DNA from: a virus
DNA: 64,000 bases
IMG/VR virus record: IMGVR_UViG_3300046559_001153
Span: 62,001 to 126,000 of that record
Reading direction: 5' to 3' (one strand)
A program made the translations under genes and the position numbers. Below are positions 9,426 through 18,661 of the stretch, one piece after another; within the stretch, counting starts at the first letter, position 1, and every line of letters begins with the position of its first letter. The notes under the pieces were generated by a model, which was given only the letters and a program-made list of their open reading frames with translations, searched no databases and was not told the DNA's origin.

Positions 9426-9973
9426 TGGATCGAGATGAATTTCTAACTAAGGTTGGTGGAATCGGTTCATCGGCCGAGTATCACATGCAGCTCCAGGAGA
9501 ATTTTGAACACGGTCGTGTGAGCGCCGCATTACGGATCCTCGGTATCGGCGGAATGAAAGCAGCCGTGTTGGCCCACAGCAAAGCGCTTGAAGATCGACC
9601 ATTCTTGCTGTTCTCCGCCTTCAATGAGTTGTTCCCCACGTTTCCGGCCGTGTTGGCTGCCCGGTACCTGAAGAAGCAACAGACTGGCTTGGATGCCAAG
9701 TGGTCATTCACGTTTCGCAAATTCACCGGTACGCCGTTCTTTAAGGCCTACGATGACGTGTGCGAAACCGTTGGTGAGATTGGCAAGCCTATTGCTGTCT
9801 GTTTTGCTCGAATCGGCTTCGCGGATGGGATGGTCATTCATACCGTCCGCGGTTTGCCGAGGTGCGGAGTCCGATTGGATTACGCAATGGACGACGAGAA
9901 AGATCCAATCTTTCTCGAGCCGTTCAACGTCTTTATGCAGTCAGTCAAACAATCTGGCTGGAAACCTAGTTAA
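9425..9973 (+). CDS. Unknown protein coupled to the recombinase
   Basis: A 182-residue protein with no motif I recognise. It begins inside the recombinase stop (TAATG), so it is translationally coupled and probably works with it. Composition is that of a normal globular protein, with several Phe-rich helices (FLLFSAFNELFPTF). A recombination mediator is possible from context only. Confidence 0.65.
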   Translation: MDRDEFLTKVGGIGSSAEYHMQLQENFEHGRVSAALRILGIGGMKAAVLAHSKALEDRPFLLFSAFNELFPTFPAVLAARYLKKQQTGLDAKWSFTFRKFTGTPFFKAYDDVCETVGEIGKPIAVCFARIGFADGMVIHTVRGLPRCGVRLDYAMDDEKDPIFLEPFNVFMQSVKQSGWKPS

Positions 9974-9992
9974 TTTCTGAAAGGATTTTTTC

Positions 9993-10850
9993 ATGTCAAC
10001 TGAGTTGATCAGATCTCCCGCAGCAACCGAGGCGTCACTGGCTAAGATTCTCGAGGACATGAGCCCCGAGCTTCTCACGTCCAGAAACACGATTGCTGGA
10101 ATTCTCAAAGCGGGTGAAGAGGCTCTGCTGCTCCAGCACTGGGACCTCGGCTCCGAAGTGCAAAGGATCAAACAGAACCCGGACCAGTTCGGAGAGAACT
10201 CCGTGGAGAAGGTGGCCCAATCGCTGGCCATGGACGGTTTCTCGTACCTCAAACCGACCCGCCTGTACGACGCGATGGAGATGGTTGAGTGCTGGCCTGA
10301 CCGCGCTCAGATCGAGCAATTCGCTGTCGAGGGTCTTTTGACCGTGCAGCACCTGACCGAGTTGAAGCGTATTGCGTCGTCCAAAGACCGCAACAAGATG
10401 CTGAAACGCGTTGTCGACAAGAGGCTGTCTGCCATCCAGGTCCGAAACGAGATCCGCGGCGATGGCGTCGGTATGAATCGCAAATCCACCGGCAACACGG
10501 GACGTCCGGTGAAAAAGCCGTCGTCTACGGCGGCCGGTCTCAAGCAGATGTCTCTTTTCATCCAGAAGGGCCAGAATCTCAATACGGCCATCTGGGTCGG
10601 CTACGTGCTGTCCCGTCTCGACAAGATGTCCGATACCAGCGTCACAGAGAAACTGGCAGGCGATGTGAGCCAGCTGGTTCTGGACATGGAAGAGTACATC
10701 AACGATTCGCGGACGACACTGGATCGATTGCGCAAGCTCGACCTCCGATTCAGGAAGCTGGTGGGGGGCAATGAAACCACCGGCGGAAAATCGAAGGCCA
10801 GCAAGATCCCGGCTAAGGCCGGCAAGAAGAAGGCAGGTGCTGCTGCCTGA
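9993..10850 (+). CDS. Unknown protein, DUF1016-like N-terminus
   Basis: A 285-residue protein. The segment LLLQHWDLGSEVQRI and then FGENSVEKVAQSLAMDG resembles the W-x-L/I-G plus yG..v..Ls pattern of DUF1016-type DNA-associated proteins. A middle helical part is followed by a Lys/Ala-rich basic tail (KSKASKIPAKAGKKK) suited to nucleic-acid contact. It has a good Shine-Dalgarno, AAAGGA, 7 bases before the ATG. I assign no enzymatic activity. Confidence 0.6.
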   Translation: MSTELIRSPAATEASLAKILEDMSPELLTSRNTIAGILKAGEEALLLQHWDLGSEVQRIKQNPDQFGENSVEKVAQSLAMDGFSYLKPTRLYDAMEMVECWPDRAQIEQFAVEGLLTVQHLTELKRIASSKDRNKMLKRVVDKRLSAIQVRNEIRGDGVGMNRKSTGNTGRPVKKPSSTAAGLKQMSLFIQKGQNLNTAIWVGYVLSRLDKMSDTSVTEKLAGDVSQLVLDMEEYINDSRTTLDRLRKLDLRFRKLVGGNETTGGKSKASKIPAKAGKKKAGAAA

Positions 10851-11017
10851 TAACGTACAAAATCTATCGATGGGTTGACGGCGAGTGGAAATTCTGGATG
10901 TGGGCTCGCGGTCGATCAGAGAAACAGATCGTCGCTGCTGTGGCTTTTCGAAGCGGAGTTTCTCGCAATCGAATCAAAGCCGAGCAGTCCGAGATACCGC
11001 AGATCGCTGACGAATAA
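10847..11017 (+). CDS. Small protein with non-canonical start, possible HTH
   Basis: An open frame of 56 codons fills the gap and reads as a real protein: YKIYRWVDGEWKFWMW, then KQIVAAVAFRSGVSRNRIKAEQ, which resembles a helix-turn-helix. No ATG or GTG lies in frame before residue 18. CTG 10847 overlaps the upstream TGA exactly as ATG does elsewhere (CTGA in place of ATGA); ACG 10853 is the other candidate. The next gene has its own GGAG at 11018. Confidence 0.5.
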   Translation: MITYKIYRWVDGEWKFWMWARGRSEKQIVAAVAFRSGVSRNRIKAEQSEIPQIADE

Positions 11018-11030
11018 GGAGTCCTAGCTG

Positions 11031-11831
11031 ATGATCTCGATCAATGTCCTGCTATTCGGCGACTACACCGACCTGGCCGAACGCTGTTTGCGTTCGATCT
11101 GTCCAATTCTGATACCCGGGAAAATCTCGGATGTCAGAATTGGACTTAACGGTGTGTCGCAGGAATCGCGGGGTGTTGTCAGAGACTGGCTGGCTACTCT
11201 GCCTGACGGGATCGACTGGAAAGTGTTTGATCCCGGCAAGAACGTCTGGAAGTATCCGCTCATGCGTCGCATGTTTCATAATGACAAACCACCGATGGTC
11301 ATGGGGGCCCAGGTAGCAAAGCCCCCATTGACCATGTGGTTCGACGACGACTCTCATTTGCAATTCGCTGACGCCGTTTCTGGTGCTCGATTTTTGAATC
11401 TGATTGAGTCCGAGTTTACAAAGCCGGCAGTTGGCATGCTGGGCGAGATCTGGCAGAAAAGGTTATTGCCTGGCCAGGAAGAGTGGGTCAAGAGCCGTCC
11501 CTGGTACGCGGGTGGCCCCGTTGCCACTATGACCAGATTTGCTACCGGTGGATGGTGGACCATTCGCACATCGCTGCTTCGCAAGTTTGACTGGCCCGAT
11601 CCGACCATTCGCCATAACGGGGGCGACACGTCACTTGCTCAAATGCTCTTTCAGCAGAAGTATCAGATCATTGATATCCGCGGCCGTCATTGGGTCAAAG
11701 TCAATGACGCCCCTCGTCGCGGGGAGAATCAGACTCCGGCGGGCCAAAATTTCAAGCGTGGTGTCGACGTCGATTTGTCGCACCACGATTTCACATGTCA
11801 GGTTTTATCTAGAGGAGCTGACCGGTTATGA
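11031..11831 (+). CDS. GT-A type glycosyltransferase
   Basis: A 266-residue protein with GT2-like features. The N-terminal beta strand MISINVLLFGDYT leads into a nucleotide-sugar fold, and MWFDDDSHL (D105-D107) is the metal-binding DxD. GGWWTIRTSLLRKFDWPD is typical of the acceptor-side region. It would transfer a sugar to DNA, a virion protein or a host surface glycan; which one cannot be told. It lies inside the replication block, unlike the other three glycosyltransferases at 26.7-30.6 kb, so DNA modification is one option. Confidence 0.7.
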   Translation: MISINVLLFGDYTDLAERCLRSICPILIPGKISDVRIGLNGVSQESRGVVRDWLATLPDGIDWKVFDPGKNVWKYPLMRRMFHNDKPPMVMGAQVAKPPLTMWFDDDSHLQFADAVSGARFLNLIESEFTKPAVGMLGEIWQKRLLPGQEEWVKSRPWYAGGPVATMTRFATGGWWTIRTSLLRKFDWPDPTIRHNGGDTSLAQMLFQQKYQIIDIRGRHWVKVNDAPRRGENQTPAGQNFKRGVDVDLSHHDFTCQVLSRGADRL

Positions 11832-12277
11832 ATTTCACTTACCTGCCGCCAATCCTGGCGTCGGTGGCAAATTACTCTGACCCATCCCCAACGGCTGACC
11901 AGCCGATTTTTGCTCTTCCTCGTAAGGGGTCTGAACAGTGGGCAGTGCCTTTGACACTGGATGGGGACGAGACCAAGTGGTCTCTCACGTCACAGGGAGA
12001 CATTGTTCGTTTGCCCCTGCATTCGCCGTCTGGCGGTTATAACACGCCGGAAGCGCGTGACGTGTCTGTGATTGCCGCGGCCATTGCTCTGGGGATGCAA
12101 CTCGCATCCCAGTTCAAGGAACGTTTCTGCGACGTCGACCATCCGCGGTTTTCGCCGGTCGCCGTCCAGCTGGTAATCGGGGATGCTGTGCACGAGTTTG
12201 CGCCCGGGGGAATCGGCCCGAATTCTCCGGCAATGTTTCGCTTCTATTTGGGCATCGCTTTTCGAGACAAGGACTAA
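11828..12277 (+). CDS. Unknown protein
   Basis: A 149-residue protein starting at an ATGA overlap with the glycosyltransferase. No known motif. The C-terminal half (VIAAAIALGMQLASQ, then VQLVIGDAVHEFAPGG) looks like an alpha/beta fold. Coupling suggests a shared operon and perhaps a shared process with its upstream neighbour. Confidence 0.65.
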   Translation: MNFTYLPPILASVANYSDPSPTADQPIFALPRKGSEQWAVPLTLDGDETKWSLTSQGDIVRLPLHSPSGGYNTPEARDVSVIAAAIALGMQLASQFKERFCDVDHPRFSPVAVQLVIGDAVHEFAPGGIGPNSPAMFRFYLGIAFRDKD

Positions 12278-12280
12278 GCA

Positions 12281-12634
12281 ATGGCTGAAGGTACAGATCA
12301 CCGGTATGTGTTGACCAAGCTGGCCGCCCTGCTGGCCGAGCTGGAAACACAATTTGACGCCCATCTTTACTGGCAGCGTTTGTTGAATGATCCCACGGCG
12401 CCGGGCCTGTCGACGATCTATGTGCCCGAGACTGACAATTCAGAGGACAAGCTAGGCCGACTCGATCTGTCAGTGTTGTCACCAGACACATATCAGGCCT
12501 TGGTGACAGCCCAGCTGTCTGGCTCTTTCGTCAATTACAGCCGATCCTGGGACGAGGTCAGTAAATTGGCCAATCATGTTTTACAAGCGTTGACGGCTCC
12601 CGCGCAACCTCCGGCCCCAGTCCCACCATCATGA
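12281..12634 (+). CDS. Unknown protein with Pro-rich tail
   Basis: A 117-residue mostly helical protein ending in a Pro/Ala run (PAQPPAPVPP). Three bases separate it from the previous gene and it overlaps the next by ATGA. No family recognised. Confidence 0.6.
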   Translation: MAEGTDHRYVLTKLAALLAELETQFDAHLYWQRLLNDPTAPGLSTIYVPETDNSEDKLGRLDLSVLSPDTYQALVTAQLSGSFVNYSRSWDEVSKLANHVLQALTAPAQPPAPVPPS

Positions 12635-13524
12635 TCGCCCGACTCCCACTCGCCCTGCAGAGAACAGCCAGGATCAGGCATGACGTGCTCAGCCTGTTGA
12701 CGATCGACTACAACAACTGTGTATTTGACGGCGAGAGTATCGACTCGCTGGTTAGCGATCTTCGTCAAATTATGCCGGCTATGACAAAGCCGACCGTCCT
12801 GGCCAGCTGCGTGAAATACCTGATCGGGCAACGGCCGAGCCCGGCAGCGCTCGAGTTGTTGGCCTGGCGGTTGGGTGGTAACTATTACCGAATAGCCCGA
12901 CGCCGGGTTGTTCTGCCGTGGCGTGGCCAGTCGATCGATGAGTGGGTACCTGCCTATGTCGATCAGGCCCGCCCCTACATTACAAAAAGGGGTAAGCACG
13001 GTTACATCTTCCGATTCAAGATTCTGGCTGGTTTTACAGCCGGGCTGCTGACTGAGCAGTTCTGGAGCGATTCATTCTGCCGGTTTATAAGTCGTGATTG
13101 CGGATTTACGCGTCGAGGATCCGGGGCAAGGTTTCAGCAGGGAAACCAATTTGTCCTGCTGCGATTCATGTTGCGAATTTCCGCGGTCAAATCCGTGACG
13201 CAGCCTGTCTTCGAGGGTGTGATGACTCCGGTCCCGTCGCCCTTGTTGAAATGGAATCGTGACATCGGGAAGAGTCGTGACCGGATGACCCCGTTTGAGG
13301 GGTGCCCGCCAGGCTACCAACGCCCTCTTGTGCTGCCATGTCATCTCTGCGATGTTGGTTTTGAGACGTGCAAAAACGGGACACACCGACGACAGTACGT
13401 CCGCGGTTACTGCACGATGTGCGACACGATCGACAGCTGGATTGATCCAGAATTCGATGACTCTGTGTGCATTCGATGCCTGTTTAAGGTGCGGATCAAT
13501 CCGGCCAAAGCTGTGTTGACGTAA
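12631..13524 (+). CDS. Unknown protein with C-terminal zinc clusters
   Basis: A 297-residue basic protein. The C-terminal third carries CHLC, a single C, then CTMC and CIRC, consistent with two treble-clef or ribbon zinc sites. The N-terminus is Arg-rich and helical. Nucleic-acid binding is likely from charge plus zinc sites, but no family is assigned. It starts at ATGA (12631), and its TAA stop is the first triplet of palindrome copy 2. Confidence 0.65.
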   Translation: MIARLPLALQRTARIRHDVLSLLTIDYNNCVFDGESIDSLVSDLRQIMPAMTKPTVLASCVKYLIGQRPSPAALELLAWRLGGNYYRIARRRVVLPWRGQSIDEWVPAYVDQARPYITKRGKHGYIFRFKILAGFTAGLLTEQFWSDSFCRFISRDCGFTRRGSGARFQQGNQFVLLRFMLRISAVKSVTQPVFEGVMTPVPSPLLKWNRDIGKSRDRMTPFEGCPPGYQRPLVLPCHLCDVGFETCKNGTHRRQYVRGYCTMCDTIDSWIDPEFDDSVCIRCLFKVRINPAKAVLT

Positions 13525-13539
13525 CTATCTAAAAAGTTA
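13522..13539 (+). repeat. 18-nt intergenic palindrome, copy 2
   Basis: TAACTATCTAAAAAGTTA, overlapping the upstream stop codon. AAGGAG begins at the last base of the palindrome and ATG 13552 follows 12 bases later, so folding of the repeat would touch the ribosome-binding site of the next gene. Confidence 0.8.
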
Positions 13540-13551
13540 AGGAGCAATCAA

Positions 13552-14001
13552 ATGGGACTGACAACTGACCCGAATGACCCGTGCCTGAGGGAACATGAAC
13601 CCGACGGGCAACAGTCTTGTTATCTCGTTCTCTCGGAAGAGGAGCGGGCTAAAGGTTTTGTTCGTCCAGTTCGCACCAAGTACATACACGTTGGTTGTCG
13701 TCCGAAAGGCCCCACCCGCGAGCTGACGGCCAAAGAACACGAGCAGTATGACCAGTTTGGATATGTGCTCTTTGAGCCGTCCACTGGTTCTGAGGGGTCT
13801 GGCCTCGGCCGATACTGGACTAAGGATCGTCTTGAGAGCGGATGCGGCGCAGAGACGACAATGCCTCAAGCCATTGCCGAGACGTACGCGAGAGACCCGA
13901 CGTATTACGGGGGCACGTTTTGCTGCAATTGCGGCAAGCATTTCCCTGTCGGCGTCGACGGTGAGTTTGTCTGGGAAGACGGCAGTCGAGTCGGGACGTA
14001 A
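13552..14001 (+). CDS. Unknown Cys/His protein, likely zinc-binding
   Basis: A 149-residue protein with scattered C and H in the first half (DPCLREHEPDGQQSC, then YIHVGC) and FCCNCGKHFPV at the C-terminus, a plausible zinc ribbon. It resembles small conserved phage proteins of unknown role seen near replication genes. No catalytic motif. Confidence 0.65.
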   Translation: MGLTTDPNDPCLREHEPDGQQSCYLVLSEEERAKGFVRPVRTKYIHVGCRPKGPTRELTAKEHEQYDQFGYVLFEPSTGSEGSGLGRYWTKDRLESGCGAETTMPQAIAETYARDPTYYGGTFCCNCGKHFPVGVDGEFVWEDGSRVGT

Positions 14002-14029
14002 CTGTTAATCATTCAATTGAAAGGGACAT

Positions 14030-14473
14030 GTGGATACTTCTGCAAACGCATTTCAAGACGTAGCTGTAAAAACGGAGAGCATGCCGACAACGGGCCCGCT
14101 GCCCAAGATGGAAGCTGACGAAATTACCCGACTGATGCATGCCGTGCTTGGTGTGCAGTCTGAAGCCGGCGAACTGGCTGACATCCTGAAGAGGCATTTG
14201 TTCTATGGCCAGCCGCTCGATCTGGTTCATATCGCCGAGGAGCTGGGCGACATCTGTTGGTACATCGCGATCGGGACCGACGCGGCCGGGTTCCCGTTGG
14301 GTAACGTGTTCAACGCAATCAGCGACAAGCTGAGAGTCAGGTACGGGGATGAATTTGACATGGCAAAGGCAGCCGAGAAGGCCCGCGACCGACCAGCCGA
14401 ACGACGGGCGATGATGGCAGCTTTGTTTGATGGACTGAACAAACCGGAGGTACCCAGTGTCCCTGCAGCTTAG
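14030..14473 (+). CDS. MazG-like NTP pyrophosphohydrolase
   Basis: A 147-residue all-alpha protein with the MazG/dUTPase-2 metal motif. SEAGEL supplies E45 and E48, and HIAEELGDICWYIA supplies E70/E71 and D74 (ExxE...ExxD). It probably hydrolyses NTPs or dNTPs to monophosphates for pool control. It starts at GTG 14030 after AAAGGGA. The end overlaps the next gene by 17 bases. Single-domain length, as usual for phage MazG-like proteins. Confidence 0.8.
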   Translation: MDTSANAFQDVAVKTESMPTTGPLPKMEADEITRLMHAVLGVQSEAGELADILKRHLFYGQPLDLVHIAEELGDICWYIAIGTDAAGFPLGNVFNAISDKLRVRYGDEFDMAKAAEKARDRPAERRAMMAALFDGLNKPEVPSVPAA

Positions 14474-14966
14474 AAGCCGTGACAGCAACGACCAGCGATT
14501 CACCGATCCCAATCGTGACATGGCTCACTGTTTCCCTAACCTGGTCATGGGGGCCGCCCAACTGATCGACAGTGAAAGATGGCCTGTGTTTCGTGAGTAT
14601 CTATTCAAAAACAACGTCCAGACAGACGACCTGAACGAGGTCATGCTGGCGTTGTGCGCCTTTACGCAGTCCTGCCTGGAGCTGCCAGAAGAGACTGTTG
14701 ACGAATGCCTGCGACGCTCCGGGTTTCAAGCTTGCCGACAGGAGGCCGTTATGGCCTATCTGGCTGCCCTCGGAAGCGTCGTCCTCGGAGGCGTCTTCTC
14801 CGGGCGACGGATGGCCTATCTGGGTGAAGGGACCATCAACCACCCGTACAGCATGATGACGGCCGCCAGGAGGTTTATCAAATTGTCCGGTCTCCCGCCC
14901 TGGCGACGTAAACTGTACTTCTTGTGGAAGGACATTCGCCGAATTATCCGCCGTCTTGGCAAGTAG
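14457..14966 (+). CDS. Unknown protein, hydrophobic mid-segment
   Basis: A 169-residue protein starting at GTG 14457 inside the end of the MazG-like gene, with GGAGG just upstream. A hydrophobic stretch (AYLAALGSVVLGGVF) is long enough for one membrane helix. The C-terminus is basic (WRRKLYFLWKDIRRIIRRL), giving a positive-inside tail. No family recognised. Confidence 0.6.
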   Translation: MSLQLRSRDSNDQRFTDPNRDMAHCFPNLVMGAAQLIDSERWPVFREYLFKNNVQTDDLNEVMLALCAFTQSCLELPEETVDECLRRSGFQACRQEAVMAYLAALGSVVLGGVFSGRRMAYLGEGTINHPYSMMTAARRFIKLSGLPPWRRKLYFLWKDIRRIIRRLGK

Positions 14967-14975
14967 GAATCTTGA

Positions 14976-15542
14976 ATGATTTTTTCTATCGATCCCTCGC
15001 TGACTGGCACAGCCGTCTGTTTGTGGGATCCGTTAAAACACGAACCAGACCTCGTTCGACGTTTCGAGTCAGACGCGACACATACCCTGGTCGATCGCAT
15101 TCGCCGTTATCGCCGTTTAGTCCGATCCGTGTTGTCGTGCTTTGATTTTGCCAAAGTGACCCTCATCTTGATCGAGGGTTACAGCATGGGCTCTAAGGGT
15201 GCCGCGGTGACTGGTTTGGCTGAGTACGGCGGCATTCTTCGAAATCAGCTGGTGCGCAAAGATGGGCCCCCTGTCATTGAAGTGTCGCCCCACTCGTTGA
15301 AGAAGTTCGCGACCGGAAAAGGGAACTGCAACAAGGGCTTTGTTCAGGCCCATGTGGCCCGTCGCTGGCAAATCATTTACGAGACTGACGACGAGATCGA
15401 CGCCTACGTGCTGGCGCGGATGGGCCTGTGCTATCTCGATGACGCGGCGTTTGAGACCACTGGCCAGCGCGAGGTGATTGATAAACTCAAGAACCCGGTC
15501 GGCAAATCAAAAAAGAAACGAAAGGCAAAAAATGACGGATGA
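14976..15542 (+). CDS. RuvC-like Holliday junction resolvase
   Basis: A 188-residue RNase H-fold nuclease. D6 lies in FSIDPSLTGTA, E67 in ILIEGYSMG, and the C-terminal acid pair D139/D142 in TDDEIDAYVLARMG, as in RuvC. It would resolve branched DNA before packaging or during recombination with the RecA-like protein. The tail is Lys-rich. It overlaps the next gene by 11 bases. Confidence 0.85.
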   Translation: MIFSIDPSLTGTAVCLWDPLKHEPDLVRRFESDATHTLVDRIRRYRRLVRSVLSCFDFAKVTLILIEGYSMGSKGAAVTGLAEYGGILRNQLVRKDGPPVIEVSPHSLKKFATGKGNCNKGFVQAHVARRWQIIYETDDEIDAYVLARMGLCYLDDAAFETTGQREVIDKLKNPVGKSKKKRKAKNDG

Positions 15543-16566
15543 ACCGATGCCTGATCCTGCGACCCCTGTGGAGCCGCCGGCCGAACCCTCGAAGGAAGAG
15601 CAAGAGGCGGCTTTCAACGAGTGCCGAATGCTGTGCGAAACAGACCACGCTATCAACGAGGCCTTTCACGCTGTAGCCACAGCCAGATACGTGCATCAGA
15701 CGGCCAAAAATCGAATGCTCGAACTGGTGAGGGCAAAAGCCAAAGAGAAGCTGACAGAGTTGATGATCACCAGCGCGTCTATGTTCGAATCTGAGCACAA
15801 CCAGATCACACTGCAGCAGGTCCGCGACCGACACGTCAATATCCTGACGCCATTCCTGTTGAAGTTGATCGGCACCTGTGAGGAGGAAGAGAAGCAAGCA
15901 CGCCACGCAGACATAATGCAGGCAGAGGAACAACGTCGTAAGCGTCCGTTGGCTATCGGCGATCTGACCCTGGATCGTAACCGGTCAATCATCGTGCCTG
16001 TTTACTGGCTGCCTTCGGTGAGCGTGTTGATCGAGCAGTTGCTGCTGTCTCTTCCGGATGACCATAACATGCGCATCGTCCGTTTGACTAACTTCAAGTC
16101 TCACCCCGACGCGGCTAAGAGGTGTGTCGAGGTGCCGGCCAAGATCTTTGACGGAATGGCTCAGTCGGCCGACCGATTTCGACATGCGATTACGTCGCTG
16201 GTTCAAGAACGACTACGACAACCCTCAGTTGACATTGTGATCATTGACGACTTGCTCAAGCTTGGGCAGCCGTCAATCTTTGGAATGGACCCGGTGCGAC
16301 ACGCTGCCGCCATGCATAAGAACATGAGAAATGGCCTGAGAGAAGTCGGCGCTGTGTTGATTGCCGGCTTTCAGACTGACTTGTCTCCATCTACGGATCC
16401 GAAAGACAGCACATGGGGCCCATTGGCCCAGTTTACTCGCATCCTGGCTATGGACGTGCGTGATCCTGTCGAGGGTATCCGCCGTATTGAGTGGGGTCCT
16501 TTGACGTTTCGAGTCGACGAGGAAACCTGGGACAAAGCCCGAGGCCTCGGGCTCATTGTCCCCTAG
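15532..16566 (+). CDS. Unknown protein, degenerate RecA/DnaB-fold possible
   Basis: A 344-residue protein. ATG 15532 is preferred over an in-frame upstream codon at 15478 because purine-rich AAACGAAAGG precedes it. The N-terminus is acidic and Pro-rich, then a long helical region. From about residue 145 an alpha/beta region contains VDIVIIDDLLKLG, a Walker B-like strand, and GAVLIAGFQTDLS. I find no Walker A, so an inactive ATPase fold or an accessory protein is more likely than a helicase. Confidence 0.55.
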   Translation: MTDEPMPDPATPVEPPAEPSKEEQEAAFNECRMLCETDHAINEAFHAVATARYVHQTAKNRMLELVRAKAKEKLTELMITSASMFESEHNQITLQQVRDRHVNILTPFLLKLIGTCEEEEKQARHADIMQAEEQRRKRPLAIGDLTLDRNRSIIVPVYWLPSVSVLIEQLLLSLPDDHNMRIVRLTNFKSHPDAAKRCVEVPAKIFDGMAQSADRFRHAITSLVQERLRQPSVDIVIIDDLLKLGQPSIFGMDPVRHAAAMHKNMRNGLREVGAVLIAGFQTDLSPSTDPKDSTWGPLAQFTRILAMDVRDPVEGIRRIEWGPLTFRVDEETWDKARGLGLIVP

Positions 16567-16578
16567 TAGGAGAACAGG

Positions 16579-17226
16579 ATGGCCCGCGGCAAGAAGATCG
16601 ATGAGTGGGAGTTTGAAATTGACAGCGTGATCGTCGTGATCCCCGTCTACATGCAAAAGGCCAAGTACGAGACACAGTTCAACGCATTGGCTCCCCAGTA
16701 CGAGTTGAACATGTGGGATAAAGACATCAACAAGCTTAAAGATGCGACGCGGGACGAACTGGCCGCCAAGCTGAGTGTTGTCTGGGAGCGATTCATTTAC
16801 GTCACATTCTGTGGGGTGAATGACCAGCCAACTGTTTACGACGACGATAACGCAGAGGAACTCGCCGAAAAACAACTCACAGGCGAATTCGAGGTTTTTA
16901 GTGGTCTGCAGTACGAGATCGTGGAGATAACCACCCGTGGTGACGGCGATAAGATGCATCGTCATCTACACGGGAATTATGGGAGCAGGGCGCTAAGCGG
17001 TCTTCCGCATACTGGTGTAGAGGCCCGCAATCTGCATTACGACTGGAAGCCGACGACGTCTGCCCTGATACCGTATACGCCTGAGAACATTGAAGCTCTG
17101 GAGACGATCCGCGGCCAGTTCATCGCGTTGAATAAGCTGCTCAAAGACCGGTTCATGCCGGACAAGATCGACGCCCTGCTGACAGAAGTTACGTCAAGTA
17201 AGTTGCGGCTCATGTACACCCCGTAA
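16579..17226 (+). CDS. Unknown protein
   Basis: A 215-residue alpha/beta protein with no recognised motif, starting 12 bases after the previous stop behind AGGAGAA. It is rich in Asp/Glu/Lys and probably cytosolic. Its TAA is the first triplet of palindrome copy 3. Confidence 0.6.
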   Translation: MARGKKIDEWEFEIDSVIVVIPVYMQKAKYETQFNALAPQYELNMWDKDINKLKDATRDELAAKLSVVWERFIYVTFCGVNDQPTVYDDDNAEELAEKQLTGEFEVFSGLQYEIVEITTRGDGDKMHRHLHGNYGSRALSGLPHTGVEARNLHYDWKPTTSALIPYTPENIEALETIRGQFIALNKLLKDRFMPDKIDALLTEVTSSKLRLMYTP

Positions 17227-17241
17227 CTTTTCAAAAAGGTA
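17224..17241 (+). repeat. 18-nt intergenic palindrome, copy 3
   Basis: TAACTTTTCAAAAAGGTA, starting with the upstream stop codon. One outer base pair is lost relative to the consensus. The next gene starts at GTG 17263. Confidence 0.75.
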
Positions 17242-17262
17242 ATTCATTTACAGAAAGAAATC

Positions 17263-17961
17263 GTGCAGAACACAAGCATTTTGTTCGTTGGTTATTCCAT
17301 CAGCGTCAAGGAATCGCTCGAAGGGCTTGTCCCCAACTGGCCGCCAGACGCTGTTGATGCGATCCCGGCCGGCGAGGCCGCCGTTTTGGAGGCGCGAGAG
17401 GATGTCCGCAAACGGGTTGCGGAAGATCCCGCCGTCCATTTGTTCGACCTGGCCCGAGTGGTGATCCTTGATCCGCAGGCCGAAACTGTGTTTGACACAG
17501 CTACGATCGATAAGCCAGCCGTTTCGACCGCCGCTGGCTGGCTGCTGGATCATTACCCCGACGCCTGGGGATTGACGCCGTTCCATTACACCAGCGGTCC
17601 TCCCAAGGTGTCGTTCTACGGTTTTGACATGCGTCTGTTCCTCAAACTGCTGGGACTCGGCGCCGCTCAGCTGGGACAAGCCTTGCCCGCCGGCTTGTGG
17701 TACAGCAACACCGACCATCGTGACATGGAAGGCGCTCTATTGCCCAGCCAGTGCACCGCCAAGAAGTTCACGCTGATGCAGGCGATGAAGTCTATCGGCA
17801 TGCTGGACGATCCGGAAAACCAGATTGATTCTACCTGGGAACCCAAGAAGGATCCGATGATCGACGTTCGAATTGCGTCCGAGATCGCGACCAGGTTGGG
17901 ATTGCTTCTAGTGAAGAAGGTTGAGAAGATCGGCGGCAAAACCAAGACCCGATCCAAGTGA
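17263..17961 (+). CDS. Unknown protein, weak 3'-5' exonuclease-fold resemblance
   Basis: A 232-residue protein with a GTG start behind AGAAAGAAA. The segment VSFYGFDMRLFLKLLGLGA followed by YSNTDHRDMEG recalls the fNg..FD.p.L plus H.Dlm strings of PolB-like DEDD exonucleases, but the first acidic motif is not clear. It is equally likely to be an unrelated phage protein. The C-terminal tail is basic. Confidence 0.5.
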   Translation: MQNTSILFVGYSISVKESLEGLVPNWPPDAVDAIPAGEAAVLEAREDVRKRVAEDPAVHLFDLARVVILDPQAETVFDTATIDKPAVSTAAGWLLDHYPDAWGLTPFHYTSGPPKVSFYGFDMRLFLKLLGLGAAQLGQALPAGLWYSNTDHRDMEGALLPSQCTAKKFTLMQAMKSIGMLDDPENQIDSTWEPKKDPMIDVRIASEIATRLGLLLVKKVEKIGGKTKTRSK

Positions 17962-17968
17962 GACTGCC

Positions 17969-18661
17969 ATGACGCCAAAGCCGCACGGAGTAACGACTAA
18001 TTCGACACGCTTCGGCCCGGATGAGGTGAGCTACAAACCTTTTCCGCTGGGCCAGGCCAAGTCGTTAACTGAGCTGGGCGGAAGCCTGGCTTTCTTTACT
18101 CCGGCGATTCTGTTTTTGAAGATCGGCATGCACAACGGACCCTTTGCCGATTTCCAGGCGGAGATCGGCAAGGACGTCCCGTTCTACCATCACCGGTTCA
18201 ATTCACAGATATTCAAAGGCCTCGAATCTCCAAACGGTAACCAGGAGTGGAACCACGTGCTGTTTGCCTTGCCGAGCGAGCACTCAGACGCCTTCCTGCG
18301 ATTTATGGATTCGATCGTCATGATGAAGGAAAACGGATCGGGCAATCAGCCACTGACAGTCCGCGTTGGTCTACAGGCTTTGCAGATTGAAGATCCTCTG
18401 ATGCACGATAAGGCCGTCATTCTGCCGCCTGTGATTCCGAGCATTGACATCACTGTTCTTGGGGCCGATACGAATATCGGTATGCTGTACATGGAGCCCG
18501 GGACACCGGCCCAGCTGTGCGCCGGGAGCCCCAGTCCGAGGATGCAGAAATTTGCCAGAGACATGGTCAACGGTAAGAATCCACATACCGAGTCTGACGC
18601 TGCCTACTACAAACAGCTGTTCGACGCGGCTACTAAACCGAAAGAGAAACCCGATGATTGA
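17969..18661 (+). CDS. Unknown protein
   Basis: A 230-residue protein. ATG 17969 is chosen 7 bases after the previous stop; an upstream in-frame TTG at 17921 would overlap that gene. No known domain. It has several beta strands (PLTVRVGLQALQI, PSIDITVLGADTNIGMLYM). The stop overlaps the next ATG. Confidence 0.6.
   Translation: MTPKPHGVTTNSTRFGPDEVSYKPFPLGQAKSLTELGGSLAFFTPAILFLKIGMHNGPFADFQAEIGKDVPFYHHRFNSQIFKGLESPNGNQEWNHVLFALPSEHSDAFLRFMDSIVMMKENGSGNQPLTVRVGLQALQIEDPLMHDKAVILPPVIPSIDITVLGADTNIGMLYMEPGTPAQLCAGSPSPRMQKFARDMVNGKNPHTESDAAYYKQLFDAATKPKEKPDD

Noticed and set aside
15478-15531. Upstream extension of the 15532 gene
   Set aside because: It would overlap the RuvC-like gene by 65 bases and lacks a ribosome-binding site; ATG 15532 fits better.
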